From an uncultured Eubacteriales bacterium (lineage in GTDB: Bacteria > Bacillota > Clostridia > Oscillospirales > Oscillospiraceae): 15,297 bases of DNA. Location of the stretch: assembly GCA_900543085.1 (NCBI GenBank), contig UQQF01000050.1, positions 1 through 15,297 of the forward strand, given 5' to 3'. Each line of letters opens with the position of its first letter. The first letter of the stretch is position 1. The translations under genes were made by a program, and so were the position numbers. The notes beneath the pieces are model-generated. The model did no database searches, was not told the DNA's origin, and was given only the letters and a program-made list of their open reading frames with translations. Shown piece after piece: positions 1 through 6,250 of the stretch.

Positions 1-170
1 GCGTCACGGAGGGCGACCTCGCGCCCGTGGCCTGCCTGGCCTGCGGCGCCGAGCCCTGCGGCAGGGCGGAGAACTGCAAGACCATAGCCCTGTGGCGGGG
101 CTATCAGGAGCTGACAGACGAATACTTCGACAGCGTGACCCTGGCCTCCCTCGTCGGGGACGGCAAGTGA
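1..170 (+). CDS. Rrf2-family transcriptional regulator, C-terminal fragment
   Basis: The reading frame is open from the window edge to a TGA at 168-170, giving the last 55 residues of a protein whose start lies outside. The fragment has the Rrf2 C-terminal pattern: a cluster of four cysteines (CLACGAEPCGRAENC), then an LW and a segment reading SVTLASLV, matching the usual Rrf2 ending 'lW..l......ldsvTLadL'. Rrf2 proteins are winged-helix DNA-binding regulators, and several (IscR, NsrR, RsrR) carry an Fe-S cluster on cysteines in this area. Cluster binding here is inference, and the sensed signal and target genes cannot be told. The N-terminal DNA-binding domain is not visible. A strong terminator follows 17 bp after the stop, so this is probably the last gene of its transcript. 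Confidence 0.75.
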   Translation, partial: VTEGDLAPVACLACGAEPCGRAENCKTIALWRGYQELTDEYFDSVTLASLVGDGK

Positions 171-187
171 TACCGCGCCTGTACAGG

Positions 188-228
188 CAGCCAGCCCGGA
201 GGAACATCCTCCGGGCTGGCTGCGTTTA
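188..228 (+). terminator. Rho-independent terminator after the Rrf2-family gene
   Basis: A perfect 16-bp inverted repeat (188-203 and 207-222) closes a 3-base ACA loop and is followed by CGTTTACTT. The T tract is interrupted, so termination strength is uncertain. It lies between two converging genes, but the minus-strand side has no T run, so it mainly serves the plus-strand gene. Confidence 0.75.
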
Positions 229-474
229 CTTGCCGGCACTCTCGCCGAGGCGGGCTATTATTCCGTCGTAGTTCTCGCGCCGGTGCGGGTACGTGCAGCG
301 GCTGCAATCCTTGACTCCGCCGGGGAGGTAATCAGAGTCCCCGCCGCAGCCCTCGCCCAGAGCGTAGAGCGGGCAGTAGCAAAAGAGGCAGTTGAAGTTC
401 TCAGGCTCCGCCCCCTCGTGGCAGGGGAAGAACTCGCAGTCCCGGTGCGAGAAATACTTGTAGTTCTCACTCAT
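226..474 (-). CDS. Small cysteine-rich metal-binding protein (Cys-rich small domain, zf-like)
   Basis: The protein has 82 residues with eight cysteines (C13, C18, C29, C32, C34, C43, C57, C60) and histidines at 10, 19 and 64. The signatures CEFFPCH, FNCLFCYCPLY and KDCSRC match the 'Cysteine-rich small domain' family (Pfam zf-like), which is thought to bind metal and has no firmly established function. It covers the whole usual domain length, so it looks intact. The ATG at 474 overlaps the end of the YolD-like gene by 8 bp and has GGAG seven bases upstream, so it is probably translationally coupled. It is the last gene of the polymerase-yolD operon. A role in DNA damage tolerance is suggested only by position; the family also occurs next to unrelated genes. 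Confidence 0.8.
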   Translation of the reverse strand: MSENYKYFSHRDCEFFPCHEGAEPENFNCLFCYCPLYALGEGCGGDSDYLPGGVKDCSRCTYPHRRENYDGIIARLGESAGK

Positions 475-871
475 ACTCTATCTCCAGCAGGTCGTCTACC
501 GGCACGCGCGCCCCGTCCGTGAACACCAGCGTGCGCGCGTACTCGTCTATGCGGCGGAGCGTGCCCGTGTGCGTGCGGTAGGCGCCGCCGCCCTTCAGCG
601 CGTCCGGCTCAAAGTAAGTCGCAGTGACCTGAATTTGCTCCGCCGCGCGCTCCGACAGCTCGCGCAGGGCGAGCTGCAGGTCTTCTACCGCACTCTCGCC
701 CAGCTCTATCCGCTCGTCCGTCAGCCGCGCCGTCTCGTCTATGACCGCGCCGAAGCCGGTGAGGGCGGCGAAGGGAGAGAACTGCGCCGCGCGCTCGGCC
801 ATGGACATGCGCGGGCGCGTCGCCGGCTCGTGGTGGGGCAGGCCGATGATGTCGTCGTACTTTCCGCTCAC
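467..871 (-). CDS. YolD-like family protein
   Basis: The protein has 134 residues. The N-terminus (KYDDIIGLPHH, then RPRMSMAERAAQFSPFAAL) and the C-terminal stretch with TLRRIDEYARTL are typical of the clostridial YolD-like family. These proteins are almost always encoded beside a Y-family polymerase of the UvrX/UmuC type and are thought to play a UmuD-like accessory part in error-prone repair. That role comes from gene neighbourhood and family similarity, not from anything catalytic visible here. The start is GTG at 871: the GTGA there overlaps the TGA stop of the polymerase by four bases, and GGAGG lies nine bases upstream inside the polymerase gene. The two proteins are therefore expected to be made together. 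Confidence 0.88.
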   Translation of the reverse strand: MSGKYDDIIGLPHHEPATRPRMSMAERAAQFSPFAALTGFGAVIDETARLTDERIELGESAVEDLQLALRELSERAAEQIQVTATYFEPDALKGGGAYRTHTGTLRRIDEYARTLVFTDGARVPVDDLLEIEYE

Positions 872-2328
872 GCCCTGTGACCTCCTATCTGCTTGTTGCG
901 CTCGCGCCCGGTGGCGCCGTCCTCAAAGTTCAGCCCCTTGAGGATGGCGTTCTTGCCGTATTTCTGGCGGATCTTCAGCATGGCCTCCTGACGGCTGCGC
1001 TCCCTGGCCAGCTTCTCACCGTCCTCGGGCGAGGTGTCGAACAGGCTGGTCTGCACGTTCTGCTCCGCCTCCGACTCCGGTATCACGTGCGTCGCCGTGA
1101 GGTACATGCGCCGCACCAGCAGCGCGGGGTCCACCACGCGCTCGAACAGCTCCGTGGCGGCGGCGATGAGCTTCGAGGCCGAAGACGTGTGCGCGTCCAG
1201 GTTGACCGTGCCGTGCGCGCTCTTGGGTATTTCCCGGCCGTAGCGGTCGACCGTCACCTCGCCGGTGTACCCGGCCAGGCTCTCGCGGTCGTAGCCCGCG
1301 GTGAGGACGAGCTGGTTCGTGACCAGGGACTTGGCCAGCAGCTCCATGGCCAGCGAGTCCGCCATCTCGCGCAGCACCACGCGCGCCTTGTCAAAGGTGT
1401 ACGGCTCCTGCAGCACCTGACCGGCTCCGACGCTGTTCGACTCCGGCCTGTACGCCTTGATGTCGGCTATCGTGCACGGCTCCCAGCCCCAGGCGTGGTC
1501 TATCAGCAGCTCCGCGTTCACACCGAACAGGCGGTAGAGCAGCGCCTCGTTCTGCAGCGAGCAGCGAGCGACGTCGCCCATCGTGTGCATGCCGTACTGC
1601 TCCAGCTTTTTGGCGTAGCCGCGCCCCACGCGCCAGAAGTCCGTCAGCGGCCGGTGATCCCACAGCTTGCGGCGGTAGCTCTGCTCGTCCAGCTCGGCTA
1701 TGCGCACGCCGTGCCTGTCCGGAGCCGCGTGCTTGGCGCCTATGTCCATCGCGACCTTGCACAGATAGAGGTTGCTGCCTATCCCGCCCGCGGCGGCGAC
1801 GCCGGTGGCGCGCTGCACGTCCAGGATGATCTCCACGGCCAGCTCCCGCGCCGTCTGCCCGGGGCGGAGGTAGCTCGTGACGTCCATGAGCACCTCATCT
1901 ATAGAGTAGACGTGTATGTCCTCGGGCGCGACGTACTTGAGATACACCTCGTATATGCGCGAGCTGTACTCCATGTAAAGCGCCATGCGCGGCCTGGCCA
2001 CGATGTAGTCCACGGCCAGGGAGGGGTCTGCGCGCAGCGCCGTGTCGTCGCTGCTCTTGCCCGTGAGCGTCCTCCCGGGGACGTGCGCGGCACGTTGACG
2101 GTTCACCTCGGCGACGCGCTGCACCACCTCGAAAAGCCGCGGCCTCCCCGGGACGCCGTATGCCTTCAGCGAGGGCGAGACGGCCAGGCAGATGGTCTTC
2201 TCCGTGCGCGACAGATCCGCGACGACGAGGTTGGTCGTCATCGCGTCCAGACCGCGCTCCACGCACTCCACCGAGGCGTAGAAGCTCTTGAGGTCTATTG
2301 CAAGGTAGGTTTTAGGTCTGCTGCTCAT
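868..2328 (-). CDS. Y-family DNA polymerase (UmuC/UvrX type, translesion synthesis)
   Basis: This is a full-length, 486-residue lesion-bypass polymerase. The palm starts with YLAIDLKSFYASVE, whose Asp12 is the first metal ligand and whose FY is the Y-family steric-gate region. The second catalytic motif is YSIDEVLMDV with Asp144 and Glu145. A segment around residues 75-110 is longer than in DinB, as in Gram-positive UvrX-like enzymes. The middle holds the helix-hairpin-helix-like thumb (KLWDHRPLTDFWRVGRGYAK), then the little-finger domain. The tail (KIRQKYGKNAILKGLNF, ending RERNKQIGGHRA) is characteristic of clostridial members. ATG at 2328 is preferred over an in-frame TTG at 2340 because GGAG (2335-2338) sits six bases before the ATG and overlaps the TTG. 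It heads a three-gene operon. No clear LexA box is visible, so SOS control is unproven. Confidence 0.92.
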   Translation of the reverse strand: MSSRPKTYLAIDLKSFYASVECVERGLDAMTTNLVVADLSRTEKTICLAVSPSLKAYGVPGRPRLFEVVQRVAEVNRQRAAHVPGRTLTGKSSDDTALRADPSLAVDYIVARPRMALYMEYSSRIYEVYLKYVAPEDIHVYSIDEVLMDVTSYLRPGQTARELAVEIILDVQRATGVAAAGGIGSNLYLCKVAMDIGAKHAAPDRHGVRIAELDEQSYRRKLWDHRPLTDFWRVGRGYAKKLEQYGMHTMGDVARCSLQNEALLYRLFGVNAELLIDHAWGWEPCTIADIKAYRPESNSVGAGQVLQEPYTFDKARVVLREMADSLAMELLAKSLVTNQLVLTAGYDRESLAGYTGEVTVDRYGREIPKSAHGTVNLDAHTSSASKLIAAATELFERVVDPALLVRRMYLTATHVIPESEAEQNVQTSLFDTSPEDGEKLARERSRQEAMLKIRQKYGKNAILKGLNFEDGATGRERNKQIGGHRA

Positions 2329-2379
2329 TTTCAGCTCCAAACTCCGGCGGGACGGCTTGCCGATGCACAGTTTAAGACT

Positions 2380-2408
2380 ATTATATTCGCTTTGCGCGCG
2401 CTTAGCAA
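2380..2408 (-). promoter_or_regulatory. Sigma-A type promoter for the polymerase-yolD operon
   Basis: Read on the minus strand, TTGCTA (2403-2408) is followed after exactly 17 bases by a perfect TATAAT (2380-2385). It points at the polymerase start about 50 bases downstream. The -35 matches the consensus at four of six positions. It is divergent from the DUF362 promoter and 36 bp away. Confidence 0.7.
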
Positions 2409-2443
2409 GCGGCGAGGCGTGGACTAAAACTTTAAAATATATA

Positions 2444-2472
2444 TTGACATCGTGTCAGAATAGCGCTATAAC
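2444..2472 (+). promoter_or_regulatory. Sigma-A type promoter for the DUF362-flavodoxin operon
   Basis: A perfect -35 TTGACA (2444-2449) and TATAAC (2467-2472) are separated by 17 bases. Transcription should start near 2479, giving a leader of about 60 bases before the ATG at 2542. Both flanks of this promoter carry the same palindromic motif, so it is very likely repressed. Confidence 0.8.
2445..2457 (+). promoter_or_regulatory. Operator O1, TGACA-N3-TGTCA, overlapping the -35
   Basis: The palindrome TGACAtcgTGTCA covers five of the six bases of the -35 box. It has the same half-sites and the same 3-bp spacer as O2, with centres 36 bp apart. It is probably bound by the TetR-family protein encoded two genes downstream; that assignment is inference. 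Confidence 0.65.
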
Positions 2473-2478
2473 ATATGT

Positions 2479-2495
2479 GCTGACACAGTGTCAGC
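2479..2495 (+). promoter_or_regulatory. Operator O2, perfect 17-bp palindrome at the transcription start
   Basis: GCTGACAC-A-GTGTCAGC is a perfect 17-bp palindrome located where transcription is predicted to begin. A repressor bound here and at O1 would bracket the -10 box. The size and symmetry fit a TetR dimer site. Confidence 0.7.
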
Positions 2496-2541
2496 ATACA
2501 CGCGGTTAAAACTGAGCATGAATCGGTTTGGAGGAATATCA

Positions 2542-3432
2542 ATGAAATCGAAGGTTTATTTCACCTGCGAGCTCACACCCGAGGCGGTCGTGAAGATGTA
2601 CAACGCCCTCGGCGTGGAGCTGCCCGGCAAGGTCGCCGTGAAAATACACACCGGCGAGCAGGGCAACCAGAACTACATGCCGCCCGAGTTCTGGAAGCCG
2701 ATGATAGACGAGATAGGCGGCACCGTCTGCGAGACGAACACCGCCTACGGCGACGCCAGCGCGGGCGTGCGCGACCACACTGACACCCACCTCAAGCTCA
2801 TAGAGGAGCACGGCTGGAACAGGTACTTCACCGTCGACCTCATGGACGCTGAGGGCGAAGACCACGTCTGGCTCATCCCGGACGGCAAGGTGCTCAAGGA
2901 AAACCACGTCCCCAACCACATCATGAACTACGACTCCATGCTCGTCCTGGCGCACTTCAAGGGTCACCCCATGGGCGGCTACGGCGGCGCGCTCAAGCAG
3001 CTGGCCATCGGCTGCGCCAGCGCGAAGGGTAAGGCGCTCATCCACTCCGCCGGCGTGACCGACGACCGCTTTGAGTGCTGGGACAAGCACGCCGGCAGCG
3101 TGGTGTTCCCCGAGGCCATGGCCGACGCGGCGAGCAGCATCTACCGCCACTTCGAGGGCAAGATAGCCTTCGTCAACGTGATGAAGAACCTCTCCGTGGA
3201 CTGCGACTGCTGCGCCGTGGCCGAAGACCCCTGCATGGCGGACATCGGCATCCTCTCCTCCACAGACCCCGTGGCCATAGACCAGGCGTGCATGGACCTC
3301 GTCATGAAGTCCGATGACCCGGGCAGGGAGCACTTCATGGAGCGCGTGAACAGCCGCAACGGCATCCACACCATCGAGGCCGCCGCCGAGCTCGGCTTCG
3401 GCAGCCGCGAGTACGAGCTTATAGAAATCTGA
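2542..3432 (+). CDS. DUF362 domain protein (putative redox/Fe-S protein)
   Basis: The protein has 296 residues and matches the DUF362 family over its length: GKVAVKIHTGEQGN near the start, HFKGHPMGGYGGALKQLAIG in the middle, and near residues 219-250 a Cys cluster (C221, C223, C224, C231) running into DIGILSSTDPVAIDQACMDL. DUF362 proteins are often linked to ferredoxin-like or redox functions, but the reaction is not established. No separate CxxCxxC ferredoxin domain is seen, so this is the short form. The start at 2542 is chosen because GGAGG (2530-2534) lies seven bases upstream; an in-frame GTG at 2488 falls inside operator O2 and is unlikely. The flavodoxin gene follows after 18 bp in the same operon, so the pair probably works together, perhaps passing electrons. 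Confidence 0.85.
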   Translation: MKSKVYFTCELTPEAVVKMYNALGVELPGKVAVKIHTGEQGNQNYMPPEFWKPMIDEIGGTVCETNTAYGDASAGVRDHTDTHLKLIEEHGWNRYFTVDLMDAEGEDHVWLIPDGKVLKENHVPNHIMNYDSMLVLAHFKGHPMGGYGGALKQLAIGCASAKGKALIHSAGVTDDRFECWDKHAGSVVFPEAMADAASSIYRHFEGKIAFVNVMKNLSVDCDCCAVAEDPCMADIGILSSTDPVAIDQACMDLVMKSDDPGREHFMERVNSRNGIHTIEAAAELGFGSREYELIEI

Positions 3433-3450
3433 GCAAAGGAGCAATCACAA

Positions 3451-3921
3451 ATGAGCAAGATCCTGGTAGCATATTTTTCCCCCACCGGCACCACGAAGCG
3501 CGCGGCGCAGGACATCGCCAAAGCGCTGGAGGCCGACCTCTACGAGATAAGCCCCGAGACGCCGTACACCTCCGGCGACCTGAACTGGATGGATAAGCAC
3601 AGCCGCAGTACCGTCGAGATGAACGACCCGGCGAGCCGCCCGGCCATGGCCGGGGAAGTCCCGGACGTGAGCGGCTACGACACGGTTTTCATCGGCTTCC
3701 CCATCTGGTGGTACGTGGAGCCGAAGATCGTGGACACCTTCCTCGAGAGCTGCGACCTCTCCGGCAAGCGCGTGATACCCTTCGCCACCAGCGGCGGCAG
3801 CGGCATAGACAGGGCTGAGCAGAGCCTCGCCAGGCTATGCCCGGGCGCCAGGTGGGAGAAGGGACGCCGCGTCAGCGCCTCCAACGCCTCGGCTTGGGCG
3901 CGCGGCATGGTAAACGGCTGA
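3451..3921 (+). CDS. Flavodoxin
   Basis: The protein has 156 residues with a flavodoxin-like fold. The N-terminal strand ILVAYF leads into the FMN phosphate loop SPTGTTKR (residues 10-17). FIGFPIWWY (80-88) forms the loop that usually stacks an aromatic residue on the isoalloxazine ring, and FATSGGSGI (111-119) is the third FMN-contacting region. It looks like the Flavodoxin_4 type found in many gut Firmicutes. It would carry electrons in the cytoplasm through bound FMN. AAAGGAG (3435-3441) precedes the ATG by nine bases and lies in the 18-bp gap after the DUF362 gene, so both should share one transcript and the TetR-type control upstream. The electron donor and acceptor are unknown. Confidence 0.9.
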   Translation: MSKILVAYFSPTGTTKRAAQDIAKALEADLYEISPETPYTSGDLNWMDKHSRSTVEMNDPASRPAMAGEVPDVSGYDTVFIGFPIWWYVEPKIVDTFLESCDLSGKRVIPFATSGGSGIDRAEQSLARLCPGARWEKGRRVSASNASAWARGMVNG

Positions 3922-3932
3922 GCCGCGGCGTA

Positions 3933-3961
3933 TTGACGCCGCGCCGGCAGCTGAATATAAT
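3933..3961 (+). promoter_or_regulatory. Promoter of the TetR-family gene
   Basis: TTGACG (3933-3938) and a perfect TATAAT (3956-3961) are 17 bases apart, starting 12 bp after the flavodoxin stop. The -35 lies in the loop of a 7-bp inverted repeat (3924-3930 and 3937-3943), and the -10 lies in the loop of an 8-bp inverted repeat (3948-3955 and 3965-3972). The regulator can thus be expressed separately from the genes before it. Confidence 0.75.
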
Positions 3962-3976
3962 GGGTTCAGCTGACAG
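3948..3976 (+). promoter_or_regulatory. Inverted repeat bracketing the tetR -10 box, with an operator half-site
   Basis: CAGCTGAA (3948-3955) and TTCAGCTG (3965-3972) are perfect inverted 8-mers on either side of the 9 bases holding the -10. The right arm runs on into GCTGACA (3969-3975), the same half-site as in O2 upstream of the DUF362 gene. This arrangement suggests autoregulation by the TetR protein; it is inference. Confidence 0.5.
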
Positions 3977-3994
3977 AGAAAAGGGGTATGCACA

Positions 3995-4621
3995 GTGCCT
4001 AGGGCTTCGGAGGAGCTGACCAGCGCCAGGAAGGATGAGATAATAAACGCCTGCGCCGAGCTGTACGGGACGATGGGGTTCAGGGAGATAACCATCCGCG
4101 ACATCGGGGCCAAGACCTCTTTCACCCGCACGTCGATATATAACTATTTCCAGACCAAGGAGGAGATCTTCCTCGCCCTGCTCGAGCGGGAGCACCGGCT
4201 CTGGATAGCGGACATAGAGGCCGTGGAGCGCGAAAATGAGTCGATGTCTGTAGAGAGCTTCGCCGGAGCGCTGTCTTCCACGCTGGAAAAGCGCAAGATC
4301 ATGCTCAAGCTGATGAGCATGAACCTCTACGACATGGAGTGCAACAGCCGGCTTGAGAACCTGGTGGAGTTCAAGCACGCCTATGCGGATGCTCTCGTTG
4401 CGATACGCCGCTGCCTGGAGAAGTTTTTCCCGCGCATGACGGCGGCGGATATACGGGAGTTTGAGCTGGCCTTCTTTCCCTTCCTTTTCGGAGTCTATCC
4501 GTACACCTCTCACAGCGAGAAGCAGAAGGCGGCCATGGAGCTGGCAGGCGTGGAGCATGAGGAGTATTCGGTCGGCAAAATAGTAAAGGACTTTGCCGCC
4601 AGAGTGCTCGGGAGCTTTTGA
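3995..4621 (+). CDS. TetR/AcrR-family transcriptional regulator
   Basis: The protein has 208 residues, normal for the family. The N-terminal DNA-binding domain shows the TetR pattern: KDEIINACAELYGTMGF, then the helix-turn-helix in ITIRDIGAKTSFTRTSIYNYF (about residues 32-52) and the following TKEEIFLALL. The C-terminal ligand and dimerisation domain ends in a stretch (EKQKAAMELAG, then SVGKIVKDF) that resembles the TetR_C_34 type of clostridial regulators. The start is GTG at 3995, with AGGGG (3982-3986) eight bases upstream; a nearer ATG at 3988 is out of frame and soon stops. It probably represses the DUF362-flavodoxin promoter, whose two palindromes fit a TetR dimer, and perhaps itself. 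The inducer is unknown; given its targets, a redox-active or flavin-like molecule is possible but unproven. Confidence 0.88.
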   Translation: MPRASEELTSARKDEIINACAELYGTMGFREITIRDIGAKTSFTRTSIYNYFQTKEEIFLALLEREHRLWIADIEAVERENESMSVESFAGALSSTLEKRKIMLKLMSMNLYDMECNSRLENLVEFKHAYADALVAIRRCLEKFFPRMTAADIREFELAFFPFLFGVYPYTSHSEKQKAAMELAGVEHEEYSVGKIVKDFAARVLGSF

Positions 4622-4648
4622 GAGCGGGCGCGGCGTGCGAAGCTGCTG

Positions 4649-4684
4649 AAGCCCGGGGCGAGCTTGCTCGCCCCGGGCTTTTTG
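4649..4684 (+). terminator. Rho-independent terminator after tetR
   Basis: A GC-rich perfect inverted repeat (4649-4663 and 4666-4680) with a tiny loop is followed by TTTTTG. It ends the DUF362-flavodoxin-tetR unit, and lies just beyond the converging ORF at 4687-5112. Confidence 0.9.
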
Positions 4685-4686
4685 CG

Positions 4687-5112
4687 CTATTTGGAGAAGG
4701 GGAGTGTCACCTCAAACGTAGTGCCATGCCCCAGCCTGCTCTTGACCGTGATCGCGCCCCGGTGCAGCTCCGCTATCCACTTGGCGATGGCCGGACCCAG
4801 GCCGAAGCCGCTGCGGTCGCGTGCGCTGTCCGTTCGGTAGAAGCGCTCGAAAATCCGGGGGAGATACTCCTCGGAAATGCCGACGCCGTCCTTTTCAAAC
4901 GACCTCAGGCTCGCGGATATGTAGGCGGAGGAGTTGGCGGCGTTGTGGCCGTGGAACAGCCCGTGCCTTCTCAATCCGCGCAGATAGGTGACAAGGTTGT
5001 AATCCGGCTCGATACAGCCCGGCAGGAACAGCCCCCGGTATCTGTGGAGCCCGGCGTCCGCCTCACGATCCAACAGATAGTGCCCGAGGGCCAGGTGAGT
5101 TTTGGTTTGCAT
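4687..5112 (-). pseudogene. Chimeric ORF: zinc-dependent phospholipase C-like start fused to histidine kinase end
   Basis: The frame is open for 141 residues but its halves belong to different families. Residues 1 to about 74 (MQTKTHLALGHYLL, LFLPGCIEPDYNLVTYLRG, FHGHNAANSSAYIS) look like the N-terminus of the bacterial zinc-dependent phospholipase C-like family, including the probable metal-site His6, Asp37 and the HGHN region. Residues about 76-141 (VGISEEYLPRIFERFYRTD, GFGLGPAIAKWIAELH, GHGTTFEVTLPF) are the end of a histidine kinase ATPase domain: part of the G1 box, F box, G2 box and last strand. The kinase His box, N box and first Asp of the G1 box are missing, as is most of the phospholipase. 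A Pro replaces the usual Leu after the G2 box. A fusing deletion is the simplest explanation. AGGAG lies ten bases before the ATG, so a product may still be made, but neither enzyme activity is expected. Confidence 0.7.
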
Positions 5113-5200
5113 ACAGGGAAGGCTCCTATCGCTTTTGGTTTGGTCTCTGATGATAGGCCGGATGGATAAACAGCGGATAAAGCGGATTTAAACAATTGAT

Positions 5201-5233
5201 AAAAAAGTCCCAAAGCAGCTTGCTTTGGGACTT
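5201..5233 (-). terminator. Rho-independent terminator of the rplM-rpsI operon
   Basis: Read on the minus strand, a perfect 13-bp stem (5221-5233 with 5205-5217) and 3-base loop run into six T residues (A at 5201-5206 on the plus strand), 20 bp after the rpsI stop. This is a textbook intrinsic terminator. Confidence 0.92.
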
Positions 5234-5253
5234 TGAAACGTATTCGGCGGCGT

Positions 5254-5664
5254 TTAGCGCTTGCTGAACTGAGGCGCGCGGCGGGCGGCTTTGAGGCCGT
5301 ACTTTTTGCGCTCCTTCATTCTCGGGTCGCGGGTCAGGTAGCCGGCGGCCTTGAGGGGGGCGCGGAAGCTCTCGTCGACGGCGAGGAGAGCGCGGGCGAT
5401 GCCGTGGCGGATGGCGCCGGCCTGGCCGGTGACGCCGCCGCCGGTGACGGTGGCCTCGATGTCGACCTTGCCGACGGTGCCGGTGGTGACCAGGGGCTGA
5501 CGGACGATGAGCTTCAGGGTCTCGAGACCGAAGTAATCGTCGATGTCACGGCCGTTGATGGTGATGGAGCCGGTTCCGCCGGGAAAGAGGTGTACGCGGG
5601 CAACGCTGGACTTCCTGCGGCCGGTGCCGTACATATAAGCCTTCTTGCTCTTATAGGTAGCCAC
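5254..5664 (-). CDS. rpsI: 30S ribosomal protein S9 (uS9)
   Basis: The protein has 136 residues and is full length. [18 protein letters not shown] near the start and [19 protein letters not shown] in the middle are hallmark S9 motifs. The protein ends in RRAPQFSKR, the conserved basic tail that reaches into the small-subunit P site and contacts tRNA. The start codon is GTG at 5664, with GGGAGG nine bases upstream. It is the second gene of the conserved rplM-rpsI operon, 15 bp after the rplM stop. Nothing is missing or unusual apart from the GTG start. Confidence 0.98.
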   Translation of the reverse strand: MATYKSKKAYMYGTGRRKSSVARVHLFPGGTGSITINGRDIDDYFGLETLKLIVRQPLVTTGTVGKVDIEATVTGGGVTGQAGAIRHGIARALLAVDESFRAPLKAAGYLTRDPRMKERKKYGLKAARRAPQFSKR

Positions 5665-5679
5665 TATACTTTACCTCCC

Positions 5680-6108
5680 TTAGCGATCCCAGACTTCGGG
5701 CTTCTGGGCGGCGTGAGTGTGCTCAGCGCCGCGGAAAACGCGCAGGCGGGTGAGCTGCCAGTTGGCGATGGTGTTCTTCTGCAGCATGCCGCGGACGGCG
5801 ACCTTCATGGCCAGCTCGGGCTTCTGCTTCATGAGACGGTCGTAACGGGTCTCCTTCAGGCCGCCGGGGTAGCCGGAGTGGCGGCGGTAGTACTTCTGCT
5901 CGAGCTTCTTGCCGGTGAGAACGGCCTTCTCGGCGTTGATGACTATGACATAGTCGCCGCAGTCGACGTGCGGGGTGTAGTCGACCTTGAGCTTGCCGCG
6001 GAGCAGGTCGGCCGCGAGAGCGGCGGTCTTGCCCAGGGGCTTGCCGGCGGCGTCGATGACATACCACTTGCGGACGACTTCGTCCTTCTTGACCATGGTA
6101 GTGGACAT
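5680..6108 (-). CDS. rplM: 50S ribosomal protein L13 (uL13)
   Basis: The protein has 142 residues and is full length. [20 protein letters not shown] at the start, [34 protein letters not shown] and VRGMLQKN are all conserved L13 motifs. L13 binds 23S rRNA early in large-subunit assembly. The ATG at 6108 has GGAGG eight bases upstream. It is the promoter-proximal gene of the rplM-rpsI operon, with its own sigma-A promoter and a leader of about 76 bases that begins with a hairpin. In other Firmicutes this operon is controlled through an L13 leader RNA. Confidence 0.98.
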   Translation of the reverse strand: MSTTMVKKDEVVRKWYVIDAAGKPLGKTAALAADLLRGKLKVDYTPHVDCGDYVIVINAEKAVLTGKKLEQKYYRRHSGYPGGLKETRYDRLMKQKPELAMKVAVRGMLQKNTIANWQLTRLRVFRGAEHTHAAQKPEVWDR

Positions 6109-6154
6109 TTCGTGTGCCTCCAGTTATTTATAGATAATTTCTTTGACAAACGTA

Positions 6155-6182
6155 GCGCTGACACTTAAAATACTCTCAGCGC
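6155..6182 (-). ncRNA. 5' leader hairpin of rplM mRNA (possible L13 leader)
   Basis: GCGCTGA and TCAGCGC pair perfectly (6176-6182 with 6155-6161) around a 14-base loop. The hairpin is at the very 5' end of the predicted rplM transcript. Its place fits the known Firmicutes L13 leader that feeds back on rplM-rpsI, but I cannot confirm a match to that RNA family. Confidence 0.45.
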
Positions 6183-6190
6183 GCCCTATT

Positions 6191-6219
6191 TTTATACCAC
6201 TGCGCCGCTGCAATGTCAA
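6191..6219 (-). promoter_or_regulatory. Promoter of the rplM-rpsI operon
   Basis: On the minus strand a perfect TTGACA (6214-6219) and TATAAA (6191-6196) are exactly 17 bases apart. Transcription should begin near 6184. The strength fits a ribosomal protein operon. Confidence 0.88.
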
Positions 6220-6250
6220 CATCAATTTTGGTTTTGACCACTATATCTCT

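Noticed and set aside
177..188. Perfect 12-bp palindrome GCCTGTACAGGC between the Rrf2-family stop and its terminator
   Set aside because: It is short, lies after a stop codon and before a terminator, and has no promoter near it; a chance palindrome in GC-rich DNA is the simplest reading.
2338..2340. TTG at 2340 as start of the Y-family polymerase
   Set aside because: The only Shine-Dalgarno sequence (2335-2338) overlaps the TTG and is spaced correctly for the ATG at 2328.
877..2427. Long plus-strand open frame opposite the polymerase gene
   Set aside because: It is the GC-rich antisense shadow of a clearly recognised polymerase, with low-complexity Arg/Val/His-rich translation and no ribosome binding site.
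2488..2541. In-frame GTG (2488) and ATG (2518) as earlier starts for the DUF362 protein
   Set aside because: The GTG lies inside operator O2 near the transcription start, and neither is preceded by a good ribosome binding site; the ATG at 2542 has GGAGG at seven bases and begins at the conserved domain.
5233..6168. Plus-strand open frame of 311 codons across rpsI and rplM
   Set aside because: Both ribosomal protein genes on the minus strand are certain; the plus frame is an antisense artefact.
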